Assembly (NCBI GenBank): GCA_012033205.1
Contig: JAAUSO010000004.1
Span: 41,279 to 105,278, forward strand
Length of the DNA: 64,000 bases
Reading direction: 5' to 3'
Source: Richelia sp. SL_2_1
Lineage (GTDB): Bacteria > Cyanobacteriota > Cyanobacteriia > Cyanobacteriales > Nostocaceae
The stretch's first letter is position 1. The number at the start of each line of letters is the position of its first letter. A program made the translations under genes and the position numbers. The notes beneath the pieces are model-generated. The model had not been told where the DNA came from and did no database searches. It was given only the letters and a program-made list of their open reading frames with translations. Positions 1 to 9,405 of this stretch are shown here, one piece after another.

Positions 1-275
1 GATGACAGTTTCGGAAATATCCTTTTCAAGTTGTTTGAGGTCGGGTATTGATGGCTCGTCTTGGCTGGCAACAATCGTAATACTGTGGATTCGATAGGGA
101 CGGCGATATGCCGAAGGCATCACGCTTTGCGTATCGCGATATTCTACTCCTACCTGAGTTTTACCATCTGGAGCAAGGTAGGGTAATATTTTTTCCTGTC
201 TCACTTTATCTAATTGTCTTGCTAGTTTGTGTGCCAGCCAAATTGGTAAAGGTATTAAAGTCTCGGTTTGATTGC
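1..275 (-). pseudogene. metK: MetK (S-adenosylmethionine synthetase) C-terminal fragment
   Basis: This stretch encodes the MetK-like series [32 protein letters not shown] and [13 protein letters not shown]. These match the conserved central/C-terminal part of the methionine adenosyltransferase, which makes S-adenosylmethionine from methionine and ATP. The N-terminal half is replaced by P-type ATPase sequence in the same frame. Eleven or so residues ([12 protein letters not shown]) sit between EY and RPYRI where MetK normally has a short turn; they come from a palindromic repeat at 103-137. The gene continues beyond the left edge. A functional metK is presumably elsewhere in the genome. Confidence 0.8.
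103..137. repeat. In-frame palindromic dispersed repeat inside MetK fragment
   Basis: An imperfect palindrome bounded by GCGATATGCC and GCGTATCGC. A related copy lies at 27562-27595 in the CBS histidine kinase. On the coding strand both read DT(Q/R)SV(M/T)P(S/P)AYR in the same frame, so they behave like protein-tolerated mobile repeats. Confidence 0.75.
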
Positions 276-2112
276 AAGCAGCTCCATACTTGAATAAACC
301 ATAACTATAAGCACTCAGCGCACTTACGGAAATTACTCCCGATTCTACGGCAATACGTTCAAAGTCAGACCGTTTAATAATCGGTTGATCGGGGTTGCGG
401 GGAGGACGGTTTAAAACTTCTGGTTCTGGAGCTTCCATTGCTAAAGCCAGTCCGGGAAAAATATCCGAAACTAAATTCAGCCACAGCAATTGCATGGTAT
501 TGAGGGGTTCTCCCAGTCCTAAAGCAGTTGCTGCTGTTGTGACTATAATTTCGCTGAGATTAGTAGAAAGCAGGAAATGAACGGACTTTCTGATGTTACT
601 ATAAATGGTTCTTCCCCGACTAACGGCATTAATCATCGTTTCGAGTCGGTCATCTTCAATTACTACATCGGCAACTTCTCTAACTACATCGGCTTTACCC
701 GAACCCATTGCTATTCCCACGTTAGCTGCTTTTAAAGCGGGAGTATCGTTAATACCATCCCCAGTCATCGCAACGATTTTACCTTTTGCCTGTAATGCTT
801 GGACGATTTGCAGTTTATCCGCAGGACTAACACGAGCAAAGACATCTACCTGTTCGCAAAGCGCCTGTAACTTTTCTGACCCAAGTTGAGCGAGATCGGA
901 AGAATCGAGAATTTCTAATTTACTATTGCGATTAAGATGTAATTCTTTGGCGATCGCATAAGCTGTAGGACTTTGATCTCCGGTAATCATGACTGTATCG
1001 ATTCGGGCTTGATGGAATTGTTCCATTAAATCGGCTACTCCTTCGCGGATGGGGTCTGCCATCCCCGTTAAACCAAGCCAAATCAAGTCGCGTTCGGGGT
1101 TTTCATCAAGATTCTCGACGTAAGCATAAGCAACTCCCAATACCCGCAGTGCTTTGCCCGCCATACGTTCGTTTTCTAAACCTAAAGCTTGTTTATCTTC
1201 TTTTGTTAAAGCTACTACCTCACTATCTTTCATCTGTGAAGTACATATTTGTAAGACTTCTTCGGGACTACCCTTAACCGCAACTAATATTTTCTCGCCG
1301 TCGCTTTTATGAACCGTGGTCATAATATTGCGGTTTTCGGTGCGGGGATAAGTTTTAATTAGAGGATGTTTGGCTTTGAAATCTGGAATATCCATTTCCG
1401 CAGCTATTGCCATGTAAATTAAGGCATTTTCGGTAGCAGAACCTTTTACCTCGTATTTTCCATCTTCCCCCGTAATTACCTCGGATTCGCTACAAAGAAC
1501 TACTACCTGTAGTAGTTTGGATAAAGCTTTAGATTCCGATGGTAAAAATTCTGTATCATCTTTAATAAAACAATTGCCAGATAATTTAATAATGCCAATA
1601 CCGATATGCACCTCGGCAACCACCATTTGATTTCGGGTAATCGTTCCCGTTTTATCCAGACAAATAGTTTGAACCGAACCCAGTGCTTCTACCGCATTCA
1701 ACCCACGAATGATAATATGACGCTTTCTCATGTCGCGCATTCCCAAGGCTAGAGTAGTAGTAGCAATGGTAGGTAAACCTTCGGGTACTGAAGCCACAGC
1801 TAGGGAAATAGCAGTTTTCAGCATCGGTAAAAAATTATAACCCCGCAGCAAACCCAGACCAAAAGTAAATCCGCAGACTCCGCTACAAAGCAAAACCAGT
1901 TGGGAACCAACTTCGTCTAATTGTTTTTGCAGGGGAGTAAGGCTTGCTTCTGCTTGACTAACCATTCCCTGTATTTTTCCCATTTCGGTAAATTTACCTG
2001 TCGCGACTACTACACCTCTTCCCTTACCTCCCGTTACAAAGGTTCCTTTATAAACCATATTAGTACGTTCTCCCAAAGGAATTTTCTCCCCTTTAAGAGT
2101 TTCCGTATTCAA

Positions 2113-2286
2113 TTACAAGGGAGTGCAGATTTATACGAGCTAGATTTCTTCCCGACTTCAACTGGCTCGATAAATGCCGCGCTAATATATGACCCAGAAG
2201 TTTTAGCTAGAGGTGAAGTTATTGGAATTTTGGAAAATGTTTCCACCGATTTAACTATTTCCGAACCAGCTTTCACTTTTGTTTAG
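2113..2286 (+). pseudogene. C-terminal fragment of an unrecognised protein
   Basis: From about 2113 an open plus-strand frame reads LQGSADLYELDFFPTSTG, continues for about 35 residues (including VIGILENVSTDL) and ends SEPAFTFV before TAG at 2284-2286. The composition looks like a genuine beta-rich protein tail rather than noise, while upstream of 2113 the same frame is only the antisense of the ATPase remnant. It therefore appears to be a 3' gene fragment whose 5' part was lost in the same rearrangement that cut the ATPase. I do not recognise the family. Confidence 0.45.
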
Positions 2287-2309
2287 AAATTAGTAGCGAA
2301 TGATATGTA

Positions 2310-2332
2310 GAGACGTTGCAGTGCAACGTCTC
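2310..2332. repeat. GAGACGTTGCANTGCAACGTCTC palindrome, copy 1
   Basis: A perfect short palindrome between two gene fragments (GAGACGTTGCA, one base, TGCAACGTCTC). It belongs to a family with other copies near 23746, 43330, 44027, 48259, 53169, 55643 and 58330. Confidence 0.85.
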
Positions 2333-2387
2333 CCAAGATTTAGGTAAAGACCGATAACTGAAACAATTTGTAATTAAAATAAATATA

Positions 2388-3920
2388 AATGCTTTTTTGC
2401 TGCATATGTTGCTTTCGCGTTTGGTTAGCACTCAACGCGAACAAATCGCTGTATTAAAAGCTTTTGGTTACAACAATCTCAGTATTGGTTTTCACTATCT
2501 CAAATTTGTATTGGTTATTGTATTTTGCGGTGGATTTATAGGTACAGCTTTGGGGTTGTGGTTTGGTATGGCTGTAACATCCTATTACACCAAGTTTTTC
2601 AACTTTCCTTTGTTGCGTTACGAAGCAAGTTTGAGTTTGGTATTGGGAGCAATTTTAATTAGCGGTGGTTCGGGTGTATTTGGTGCTTTTATGGCAGTAA
2701 AACAAGCCGTTTCATTACCACCAGCCGAAGCGATGCGTCCAGAACCACCAGCCCGTTTCAAAGCTACCCTTGTCGAAAAACTAGGACTACAAAAGTTACT
2801 TTCTCCCGGTACCAGAATAATTTTACGCAACATCGAACGCAAACCTTTCCAGGCTTTGTTTTCTACTTTAGGAATTGCTTTGGCGATCGCCATTTTAGTG
2901 GTGGGTCGTTATTTTAGCGATGTCATGGTATATATGGTTGACGTACAGTTCGGCAATGTGCAGCGCGAGGATGTAACGATTGTATTTAACGAACCGCATC
3001 CGGCGCGGGTAAGGTATGAAGTGGAGAGTCTCCCCGGTGTGATCTACGCCGAACCCTTCCGCACCGTACCAGCTAGACTACGCTTCGAGCATCGCACCTA
3101 TCGCAGCGCTTTGACAGGAATTACACCCCAAGCTGAATTACGCCGTTTGATTAACCGCGACTTAAATACAGTATTTTTACCTGCTAATGGAGTTGTATTA
3201 ACAACGCAATTGGCAAAAATATTAGGCGTAAAGGTTGGCGATTTATTAACCGTAGAAGTATTGGAATCAGCCAGACCAATTCGGCAAGTAGCAGTTGTAG
3301 GACAAGTTGACGAATTGCTGGGAATGTCTGCATATATGGATATGGGGGCGTTAAATCAATTAATGCAAGAAGGGGAAAGTATTTCGGGAGCATATTTAAT
3401 GGTTGATGAAAGCATTATCAATCATCTCTACGCTTTACTCAAACAAACTCCTGCTGTCGCTGGTGTCTCCATCCGTAAAACTGCAATTGAGAAATTTCAG
3501 GAAACAATTGCTGAAAGCTTAAGTATTTTTACGACTGTATTAGTAATATTTGCGAGTATTATTGCTTTTGGAGTGGTTTATAATGCTGCTAGAATTGCTC
3601 TTTCCGAACGCAGTCGGGAACTGGCAACGCTGAGGATTATTGGGTTTACTCAAGGGGAAATAGCTTTTATTTTGTTGGGAGAGCAAGCGGTAATTACTTT
3701 AGTTGCAATTCCAGTAGGGTTCATGTTGGGTTTTGGTTTGTGTGCTTTGATGTCTAGTGCTTATCAATCGGAGCTTTATCGGCTTCCCTTGGTTGTGACT
3801 AATGCCAGTTATACATTTGCGTTTATTGTAATTGTAGTGACTGCGATTATTTCTGGATTGATAGTTCGTCGTCAACTGAAAAGTTTGGATTTGATTGCTG
3901 TATTGAAAACGAAGGAATAA
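2388..3920 (+). pseudogene. FtsX/MacB-type ABC transporter permease, 5'-truncated
   Basis: About 510 codons encode an ABC-exporter permease of the FtsX/LolE type. The reading begins in the middle of the first FtsX domain (SRLVSTQREQIAVLKAFGY) and continues through paired membrane helices (about residues 35-105), a second helix (about 155-180), a periplasmic domain (about 180-375) and the second FtsX core with three helices (about 375-505), ending VLKTKE. Full-length homologues are near 780-800 residues, so roughly the first 280 are missing. The frame upstream of 2388 is unrelated and closes at TAA 2355-2357. The usable start would be TTG at 2397 with no clear ribosome site. No ATPase partner is adjacent. 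The intact remainder suggests a recent truncation. Confidence 0.85.
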
Positions 3921-3946
3921 CTATTATCAAACAACTTAAAAAAGGT

Positions 3947-4290
3947 TTAAATCGCTTTTCTCTTTGTTGTCAATTGTTTGCTATTTGCTACAAATGTTTC
4001 CATCGAGAATGGTTTACCATGTCCGGGATATACAGTATTTATTTTTAAACTTTTCAATTTTTCTATACTTGTATTTGCTGCTGTTAAATCATCGATAATA
4101 GCACTGAAAGCTGGTTTATCTATTATATTTTCAAGCAAATCACCACAAAATAAATCGCCGTCAGTAGTTAGAATTCCAATTGAACCTTTAGAATGTCCAG
4201 GAATATCAACGACTTTAGCATCAAATCCATATTTAGATAAATCGTAGCCATCTTCGATATATAAATCTGTGTCACTATACCCAAAAGCTG
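3947..4290 (-). pseudogene. Metallo-beta-lactamase-fold hydrolase, N-terminally truncated
   Basis: The minus-strand frame from about 4290 reads DIPGHSKGSIGIL (the usual third metal motif region), then DGDLFCGDLLEN and near the end NTVYPGHGKPFSM, with stop at 3947. These are the C-terminal motifs of MBL-fold hydrolases, including the last metal-binding His. The N-terminal HxHxDH half is absent; the reading stops making sense at about 4290, next to an inverted repeat. It lies convergent with the truncated permease and is probably a dead fragment. Confidence 0.7.
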
Positions 4291-4295
4291 TCAGC

Positions 4296-4336
4296 CCCTG
4301 GAAGCATAATCGAGTAATTTAGGGGCTGAAAGCCTA
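4296..4336. repeat. Inverted repeat at fragment boundary
   Basis: The arms TCAGCCCCT and AGGGGCTGA are separated by about 20 nt, exactly where the MBL fragment ends and the sequence upstream of the Tn7-like block begins. It may be an old element end or a terminator. No T-run follows. Confidence 0.45.
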
Positions 4337-4807
4337 AAAATTTATTTGACCATTATTTACTCAGTTCTATAATAGCAAACTAGTGATTAATGTAGTTAAA
4401 GGTTAAGAATAGATTATCAAGAATATTAGATAGCAAATTTAATAAAAATTAAAGCATCAATTATTACCAGTAGTTATAGTAATACAAGAGAAAAGTTGCT
4501 CTAATATCCACGTTTTTTTGGAAATCTAAGATACTTAAATCAAAAAATCAGGCATTAATAGTGTAATTACATTTGAATAGACCTGGAGAGGAACGAATAC
4601 TTTAAGAAGCTATCAAATAAGTTAAAGTCAATTATTATTTATTGAGCATATGCTACCAGTATTTGTGAGTGAAATGAAGAAGAAGTTTAGCAATAAGGTT
4701 AAATTTAAATAGCTTAAATCACCTCCGAGCGATTCTAGATATATACAAGAGAATATAGGGAATCAAATTCGATTCATGTTTGTGTTGTTTAATGATGGGG
4801 TGCAACC
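4337..4807. other. Gene-free region upstream of tnsA
   Basis: AT-rich sequence with no open frame that looks like protein. If the Tn7-like element kept its left end it should lie here, but I could not find convincing tandem TnsB-binding repeats. Confidence 0.5.
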
Positions 4808-5880
4808 ATGATGACACTTCCTGAATTCAACCAATGGTGTGTCAACCAAAATCTTTCAGATAAAGCTCGACAAGAAATAGAAAAAATTCGTAACACACAG
4901 CCATCTCGTAGGGTAGGAAATCGATATAAAAATGTTTGTGGACGTTATCCAAGTCGCAAAATGGGCGTAACAATCCAATTTGAATCTCACAAAGTCGAAC
5001 TTCCTTTTATCTATCAGTTGGAACATTCAGAAGATGTTTTAGAATATTATGACCAACCACCTCCTTTTAAAATTAAATATGCTTCAGCTTCTGGGCGTAA
5101 TTTAGGTGTAATAATTACTCCAGATTTTTTGTCATTAGGTCATCGGGTGCAGGTTGGGTCGAATGTAAAACAGAAAGAGAGCTAGAAAAATTAGCACAAA
5201 AAAGTCCCCACCGCTATCAAATTGATACGTCGGATAATTGGCAATCACCACCAGGGCTTGATTATGCTCAACAGTTCGGTTTTGATTTTCAAATTTGGTC
5301 TAACGCAAAAATTAATTGGACATTACAACGCAATCTAGAATTTTTAGAGGATTATTACAAAAGCGATTCAGAGTTCTTATCTAACGATAAATACAACATA
5401 ATTGCATCATTAGTAGAAGCAAATCCAGGAATAACTATCGCCAGATTATTAGATTATAAAGGAGTAGATGCGGATGATATTTATAGTTTAATAGCCATAG
5501 AAAAAATATATGTAGACTTAACAGCATATCTTTTAGTAGAAGCTTCAAAATGTCAGCTATTTAAATCTCGTGTGGTCGAGAATGCATTGAAGGCAATTAT
5601 TAATTCGGAAAATTCCGACCTGATTATTAACTATAGTGTTGAATTAATTCCAGGTACATCAGTATTTTATGATGGAGTTTGTTTAAATATTATTTTAGTT
5701 GGTCAAGATTATTTGTTACTTAGTGCTAAAGAATTTGAGACAATCGAATTGAAGATATCTGAATTCTTCCGTTTAGTTAATTCCGGAAAAATAAAGGTAA
5801 ACCCAATTAAAAACCAATCGCTTATTCATTCACTGGGCGATGGAAATATTGAAACAGGCTTCGACAGAAGATTTAATTAA
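4808..5880 (+). pseudogene. tnsA: Tn7-like transposition endonuclease TnsA, frameshifted
   Basis: The first 125-residue frame (MMTLPEFNQWC, then a region rich in aromatic and acidic residues about HSEDVLEYYDQPPPFKIKY) ends prematurely at 5185. Shifting frame near 5130 restores continuity: SSGAGWVECKTERELEKLA followed by SPHRYQID, matching the TnsA core where an acidic residue and the VECK lysine form a restriction-enzyme-like site cutting the 5' transposon strands. The restored frame runs to 5880, giving about 357 residues. The remaining 102-codon piece is the normal C-terminus. It is followed by tnsB with a 41-nt overlap. This looks like a decayed member of the cyanobacterial Tn7-like group that includes CRISPR-associated transposons; no TniQ or Cas gene is nearby. 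Confidence 0.75.
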
Positions 5881-7525
5881 TGCTAATCGTCGTTTTACTC
5901 TATTAAAGCCCTATTTAGATGGGGAATCAGTTAAAAATGGTATACCAAAGGAACGGACATTAAGACGTTGGCTTCAAAATTATAATCAAGCACTACAGAA
6001 GTATGGTTACGGTTATATTGGTTTAATATCCTTAAATAACCGTAAAGGTAATCATAATCGAAAATTACCTCAAGATGTTATAGAACTTTTATCAAAATTT
6101 ATTACCCAAGAATACGAAAATAAAAAACAAAAAACTAAACAATCTGTTTACGCTTCATTTGTTCGCAGTTGTTCATTTTCAGGGATTGCACACGACCAAA
6201 TTCCTAGCTATAAAACCTTTATAACCGAGATTAAAAAACGACCAAAGCATACAAAAGTAGAAAAACGCTCAGGTCATCGTGCAGCCTATAAAACGGAAGC
6301 ATTTTACTGGGAATTAGAATTATCTACACCCCGACATGGTGATTTTCCATTCCACATTGCTCATATTGACCATACAGAGTTAGATATTGAACTGAGATGT
6401 TCTAAAACAGGAAAAGTTTTAGGAAGACCTTGGCTAACTTTATTAGTAGACGCATTTACAAGAAAAATTTTAGCTATTTATATCAGTTATGACCCTCCAT
6501 CTTATCGTTCCTGTATGATGGTTTTAAGAATTTGTGTTCAACGTCATTCAAGATTACCCCAAACAATTATTACTGATAATGGGAAGGAATTTTATAGCAC
6601 TTACTTTGAAACATTATTAGCTATTTTTGAATGTACTCTAAAAAGGCGACCGCCAGCAAAACCTCGATTTAGTAGTGTCTGTGAAAGATTATTTGGAACA
6701 ACAAATACTCAGTTTTTATATAATTTAGCGGGGAATACTCAAATAACCAAAAAAGTCAGATTAATGACACAATCTGTTAATCCTAAAAATCTTTCAGTTT
6801 GGACTTTAGGGTTGCTGTATATGTATATAACAGAGTGGGCTTATGATATTTATGATATAAGTGAGCATCCAGCACTACTTGGACTTAGCCCTCGTGAAGT
6901 TTTCTTAACAGGAATTAACCAATTCGGTAGCCGTAACAGTCGTCTAATTCCTTATGACGATAATTTCCGTATTCTAACTTTACCAACAACAAAAAAAGGT
7001 AAAGCTTTAGTTCAACCGGGTAAAGGAATAAAAATAGATAATAAATACTATTGGAATCAAACATTTCGTGACCCAAATATCTCAAGAACCCAGGTGAATG
7101 TTAGATACGACCCATTTAATGCTGGAGTTGCATATGCTTATGTTCAGGGAGTTTGGGTCGAATGTATCAGCGAATATTATCCTTTATTTAGAGGACGTTC
7201 TGAGAAAGAAATACAGTTAGCTACTGCTGAGTTGAAGAAACAAATGCAGAACCATGCGAGTTCTTATAAAATTCGCTGTAAACAATTAGCTGAATTTATG
7301 GCTAGTACTGAAGCAGAAGAAGCTTTACTTACACAACGTTTAAAAGATTTACAAAATAAAGAAGTTTTTCAAATATTGGATGGTGATTTACCGAATATTA
7401 ATCCTTACAGCAATTTAGAAGATGTTGAATTATCCAATCAAGATATCAAGCAAAATAATGATTCAATGATAGAAGACAAAGAATCTATCAACCAAGATAA
7501 ACTACAGTTTTTTAACAAGTATTAG
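5840..7525 (+). CDS. tnsB: Tn7-like DDE transposase TnsB
   Basis: This 561-residue protein has the retroviral-integrase-type catalytic core: Asp177 in AHIDHTELD, Asp246 in IITDNGKEF and Glu282 in SSVCERLFGT, preceded by a helix-turn-helix region (about 30-130, including KERTLRRWLQNY) and followed by a Mu-type beta-barrel and a Gln/Asp-rich tail that would contact TnsC. It catalyses 3'-end cleavage and strand joining. The ATG at 5840 overlaps the tnsA end by 41 nt, and tnsC starts 11 nt after the stop, which is classical tnsABC order. The frame is intact, unlike its neighbours, so the protein could still be made, but the element lacks working tnsA and tnsC and is probably immobile. Confidence 0.88.
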   Translation: MEILKQASTEDLINANRRFTLLKPYLDGESVKNGIPKERTLRRWLQNYNQALQKYGYGYIGLISLNNRKGNHNRKLPQDVIELLSKFITQEYENKKQKTKQSVYASFVRSCSFSGIAHDQIPSYKTFITEIKKRPKHTKVEKRSGHRAAYKTEAFYWELELSTPRHGDFPFHIAHIDHTELDIELRCSKTGKVLGRPWLTLLVDAFTRKILAIYISYDPPSYRSCMMVLRICVQRHSRLPQTIITDNGKEFYSTYFETLLAIFECTLKRRPPAKPRFSSVCERLFGTTNTQFLYNLAGNTQITKKVRLMTQSVNPKNLSVWTLGLLYMYITEWAYDIYDISEHPALLGLSPREVFLTGINQFGSRNSRLIPYDDNFRILTLPTTKKGKALVQPGKGIKIDNKYYWNQTFRDPNISRTQVNVRYDPFNAGVAYAYVQGVWVECISEYYPLFRGRSEKEIQLATAELKKQMQNHASSYKIRCKQLAEFMASTEAEEALLTQRLKDLQNKEVFQILDGDLPNINPYSNLEDVELSNQDIKQNNDSMIEDKESINQDKLQFFNKY

Positions 7526-7535
7526 GTATTAAGAT

Positions 7536-8076
7536 ATGGAAAATAACCAACAATTTCCATCTAAGTATCATACAGCGTCAGCATCAGAAAAATTGGCTTA
7601 TTATGACTCATATACAATGGCACATCCCTATATGGATATGGCTTTTGAAACTCTTAAGCCAATTATAAATGATTGCGGAGATTCACGGATTATTTTTATT
7701 GTTGGTCCAACGGGGGTAGGTAAAACTAAATTACGTTTATTAATAGAAAAGTGGATAATTGAATCATCTTTACCAATATTTACGACTAACTTTGGTTATA
7801 TTCCTGTTGCTAGTATTGAAGCACGTTTATTTTCTGGAGGGTTATTTAATTTCAAAGACCATCTTAAACGTTGTTTATATGCACTAGCAGAAGCACCAGA
7901 ATTAATTGAACATAAAATAAATTATGGGACTTCTGGTGTGTATCATAAACCTGATGGTCAATTAATTATTAAACCATCAATTTTAGAAACTGAATTGGGA
8001 TGGGCAGTCTTAGCAAGCTTTAAAACAAAGAAAACCTAAAATTTTTTTCATTGATGAAGCGCATCATTTACTGCTG
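7536..8076 (+). pseudogene. tnsC: TnsC AAA+ transposition regulator, frameshifted and truncated
   Basis: The frame starts MENNQQFPSKYH and has a Walker A loop GPTGVGKT at residues 57-64. It stops at 8039, but one base over the sequence continues KPKIFFIDEAHHLL, the Walker B segment expected next, so a frameshift near 8030 broke the gene. At about 8076 the sequence changes to an antisense ISAzo13 fragment, deleting the rest of TnsC and anything downstream (TniQ, guide module). TnsC normally links target choice to TnsAB; here it cannot work. Confidence 0.8.
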
Positions 8077-8203
8077 TAATTCCCCCATATCCTAACCCCA
8101 AAGCTTCTGTTCCTGCCCAAATCCTACGTGTTCGTTCATTTAAGTAAGGGCTTATTTCTCTGTATTTTTCTCTAATATTGATTACTGCACCCTGTTTGCG
8201 CAT
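8076..8203 (-). pseudogene. ISAzo13-family transposase N-terminal fragment
   Basis: From ATG at 8201-8203 the minus strand reads MRKQGAVINIREKYREI, then LNERTRRIWAGTEALGLGYG, the characteristic N-terminus of ISAzo13-family transposases. After about 43 codons it ends at the junction with tnsC. It is too short to function. A C-terminal fragment of the same family lies at 16060-16615, but the order and orientation show it is not simply the other half of this copy. Confidence 0.7.
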
Positions 8204-8327
8204 GATTTTTATACTGTCTTACTGTTGACATAATCCAGCATAAAATTTATTGGCAACCACTTGTTTGCTATCTTGAAGTTACGCAACTTATTTTTACATA
8301 ACTCCTAACACTACTCCAATATCCCTC

Positions 8328-9173
8328 ATGGAAATACATTCTTCAGGATTTCCTAATTTTTTGCAGCCTACGCAAAACAAAATTCTAGATAATAAGGTAA
8401 CAGTCGCAGTAATCGATACTGGAATATCACCAGAACGCCTAGAAAATCCTGTTATGCTCCCAGGCATTAACTTGAGTGGCCAAGGAATGGCAGACGATAC
8501 AACTGATAGCGGCAATCATGGTACAGCTATTGCTAAAACAATTCTTTCCATTGCGCCCGATACAAGGTTAGTTCCTATCAGGCTAATGAACCGACGGGGT
8601 TCTCTCCGAAAGCGGGAAAAGGTTGAAGAAGCTTTTGATTGGATACTTGAACATCGTGAATCATTAGGAATTCAAATTGTCTGTGCGGCATTTGCTGATT
8701 TTAGTCATTCAACATCTGATGTTGAGTATCGAGGTAGCCGACTGCAAAAGCAGATTGCGACTTTACGAGAGATGAATGTTGTTACAGTTGCCCCAGTAGG
8801 AAACTGGTATCAGGAATTTCGTCGCAAATCTTCCCAAGGTATGGCTTGGCCGGCAATCATTCGAGAAGTGATTAGTGTGGGAGAAGTAGAACGACGAGAA
8901 GATGGTTTGTGGTTAACGCGCCGTACCCAACGTCTTCATGTGACATTGGGTACGGGTTGTCAGACTACGGTATTTACAAAATCGGGACAGCTTGGCAATA
9001 CAAGTGGTGCTGCGGCTGTAGTTGTTGGAAAGATTGCAACTTTAATTCAAACATCTTCACTGATAAGTCACACGGAAATTATCTTTGGCTTACTAGAAAA
9101 TCAACAGATGGCATCGGATGAAAATGGATTGAATTGGTCATCCGTTGATCTTGAAAGCAAGTGGGGACTTTAA
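8328..9173 (+). CDS. Subtilisin-like (S8) serine protease without signal peptide
   Basis: This 281-residue protein has the S8 catalytic triad: Asp30 in VAVIDTGIS, His64 in GNHGTAIA and a Ser near 226 in NTSGAAAVV, a variant of the usual GTSxAAP. The VAPVGN segment supplies the probable oxyanion Asn near 160. It lacks a signal peptide and long propeptide, so it is probably cytoplasmic or released with its partners. It is convergent with, and only about 10 bp from, the two-gene minus-strand cluster at 9184-14516, suggesting it may process those large proteins, as subtilases often do for bacteriocins and toxins; that link is inferred. The start chosen is the first ATG; no strong Shine-Dalgarno is seen. 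Confidence 0.8.
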   Translation: MEIHSSGFPNFLQPTQNKILDNKVTVAVIDTGISPERLENPVMLPGINLSGQGMADDTTDSGNHGTAIAKTILSIAPDTRLVPIRLMNRRGSLRKREKVEEAFDWILEHRESLGIQIVCAAFADFSHSTSDVEYRGSRLQKQIATLREMNVVTVAPVGNWYQEFRRKSSQGMAWPAIIREVISVGEVERREDGLWLTRRTQRLHVTLGTGCQTTVFTKSGQLGNTSGAAAVVVGKIATLIQTSSLISHTEIIFGLLENQQMASDENGLNWSSVDLESKWGL

Positions 9174-9183
9174 TTAGGGCTGT

Positions 9184-9405
9184 TTAGGCTGGTTGAGAGA
9201 CCTCCACCATGTACTCAAGCGAGCAATAAAAACCGCTCAAGCCAACTAGAGTAGCCACTGAGGCTATAATATATCCTGGGATCGTTCCTGAATAATAGGA
9301 ACCTACAATTCCTATTGTGATAGAAAGTCCAGTTAAGATATCGGAAAAGTTAGAAAAGACTGCTTCAGTACTATAGTCTGCCTCTGGGACTGGCACAAAT
9401 TTCAA
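9184..9405 (-). CDS. Small two-helix membrane protein or frameshifted tail of the 1137-residue protein
   Basis: These 73 codons begin with TTG overlapping the TGA stop of the upstream gene. The product has two hydrophobic helices (about ILTGLSITIGIVGSYYSG and YIIASVATLVGLSGFYCSL). It is either a translationally coupled small membrane protein or, as likely, the true C-terminus of the preceding gene displaced by a one-base shift, because the hydrophobic-helix pattern simply continues. The convergent S8 protease gene ends about 10 bp away. Confidence 0.5.
   Translation of the reverse strand: MKFVPVPEADYSTEAVFSNFSDILTGLSITIGIVGSYYSGTIPGYIIASVATLVGLSGFYCSLEYMVEVSQPA

Larger units (their letters stand above)
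1..2112 (-). pseudogene. P-type cation ATPase remnant fused in frame to a MetK fragment
   Basis: Read on the minus strand, one open frame carries P-type ATPase hallmarks: the actuator-domain tail near 2050-2100, the phosphorylation motif DKTGT near 1640-1660, and the hinge motif [11 protein letters not shown] near 730-770, followed by membrane segments. The N-terminus (first membrane helices and the TGES loop) is missing; a TAA lies just upstream of the surviving frame. At about position 271 the frame passes without a stop into S-adenosylmethionine synthetase sequence ([15 protein letters not shown], then [12 protein letters not shown]), which runs off the left edge. The last ATPase helices are absent. 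This is a double-truncated chimera, most simply made by deletion. A P-type Ca2+/cation pump of the PMA1-like class is the likely parent. No start codon or ribosome site is evident, so expression is doubtful. Confidence 0.85.

Noticed and set aside
4296..4336. Left end of the Tn7-like element
   Set aside because: There is an inverted repeat starting near TGTCAGCC, but no repeated TnsB-type sites and no matching right end.
4808..8076. A functional CRISPR-associated transposon
   Set aside because: No CRISPR repeats, Cas genes, TniQ or clear ends are visible, and tnsA and tnsC are broken.
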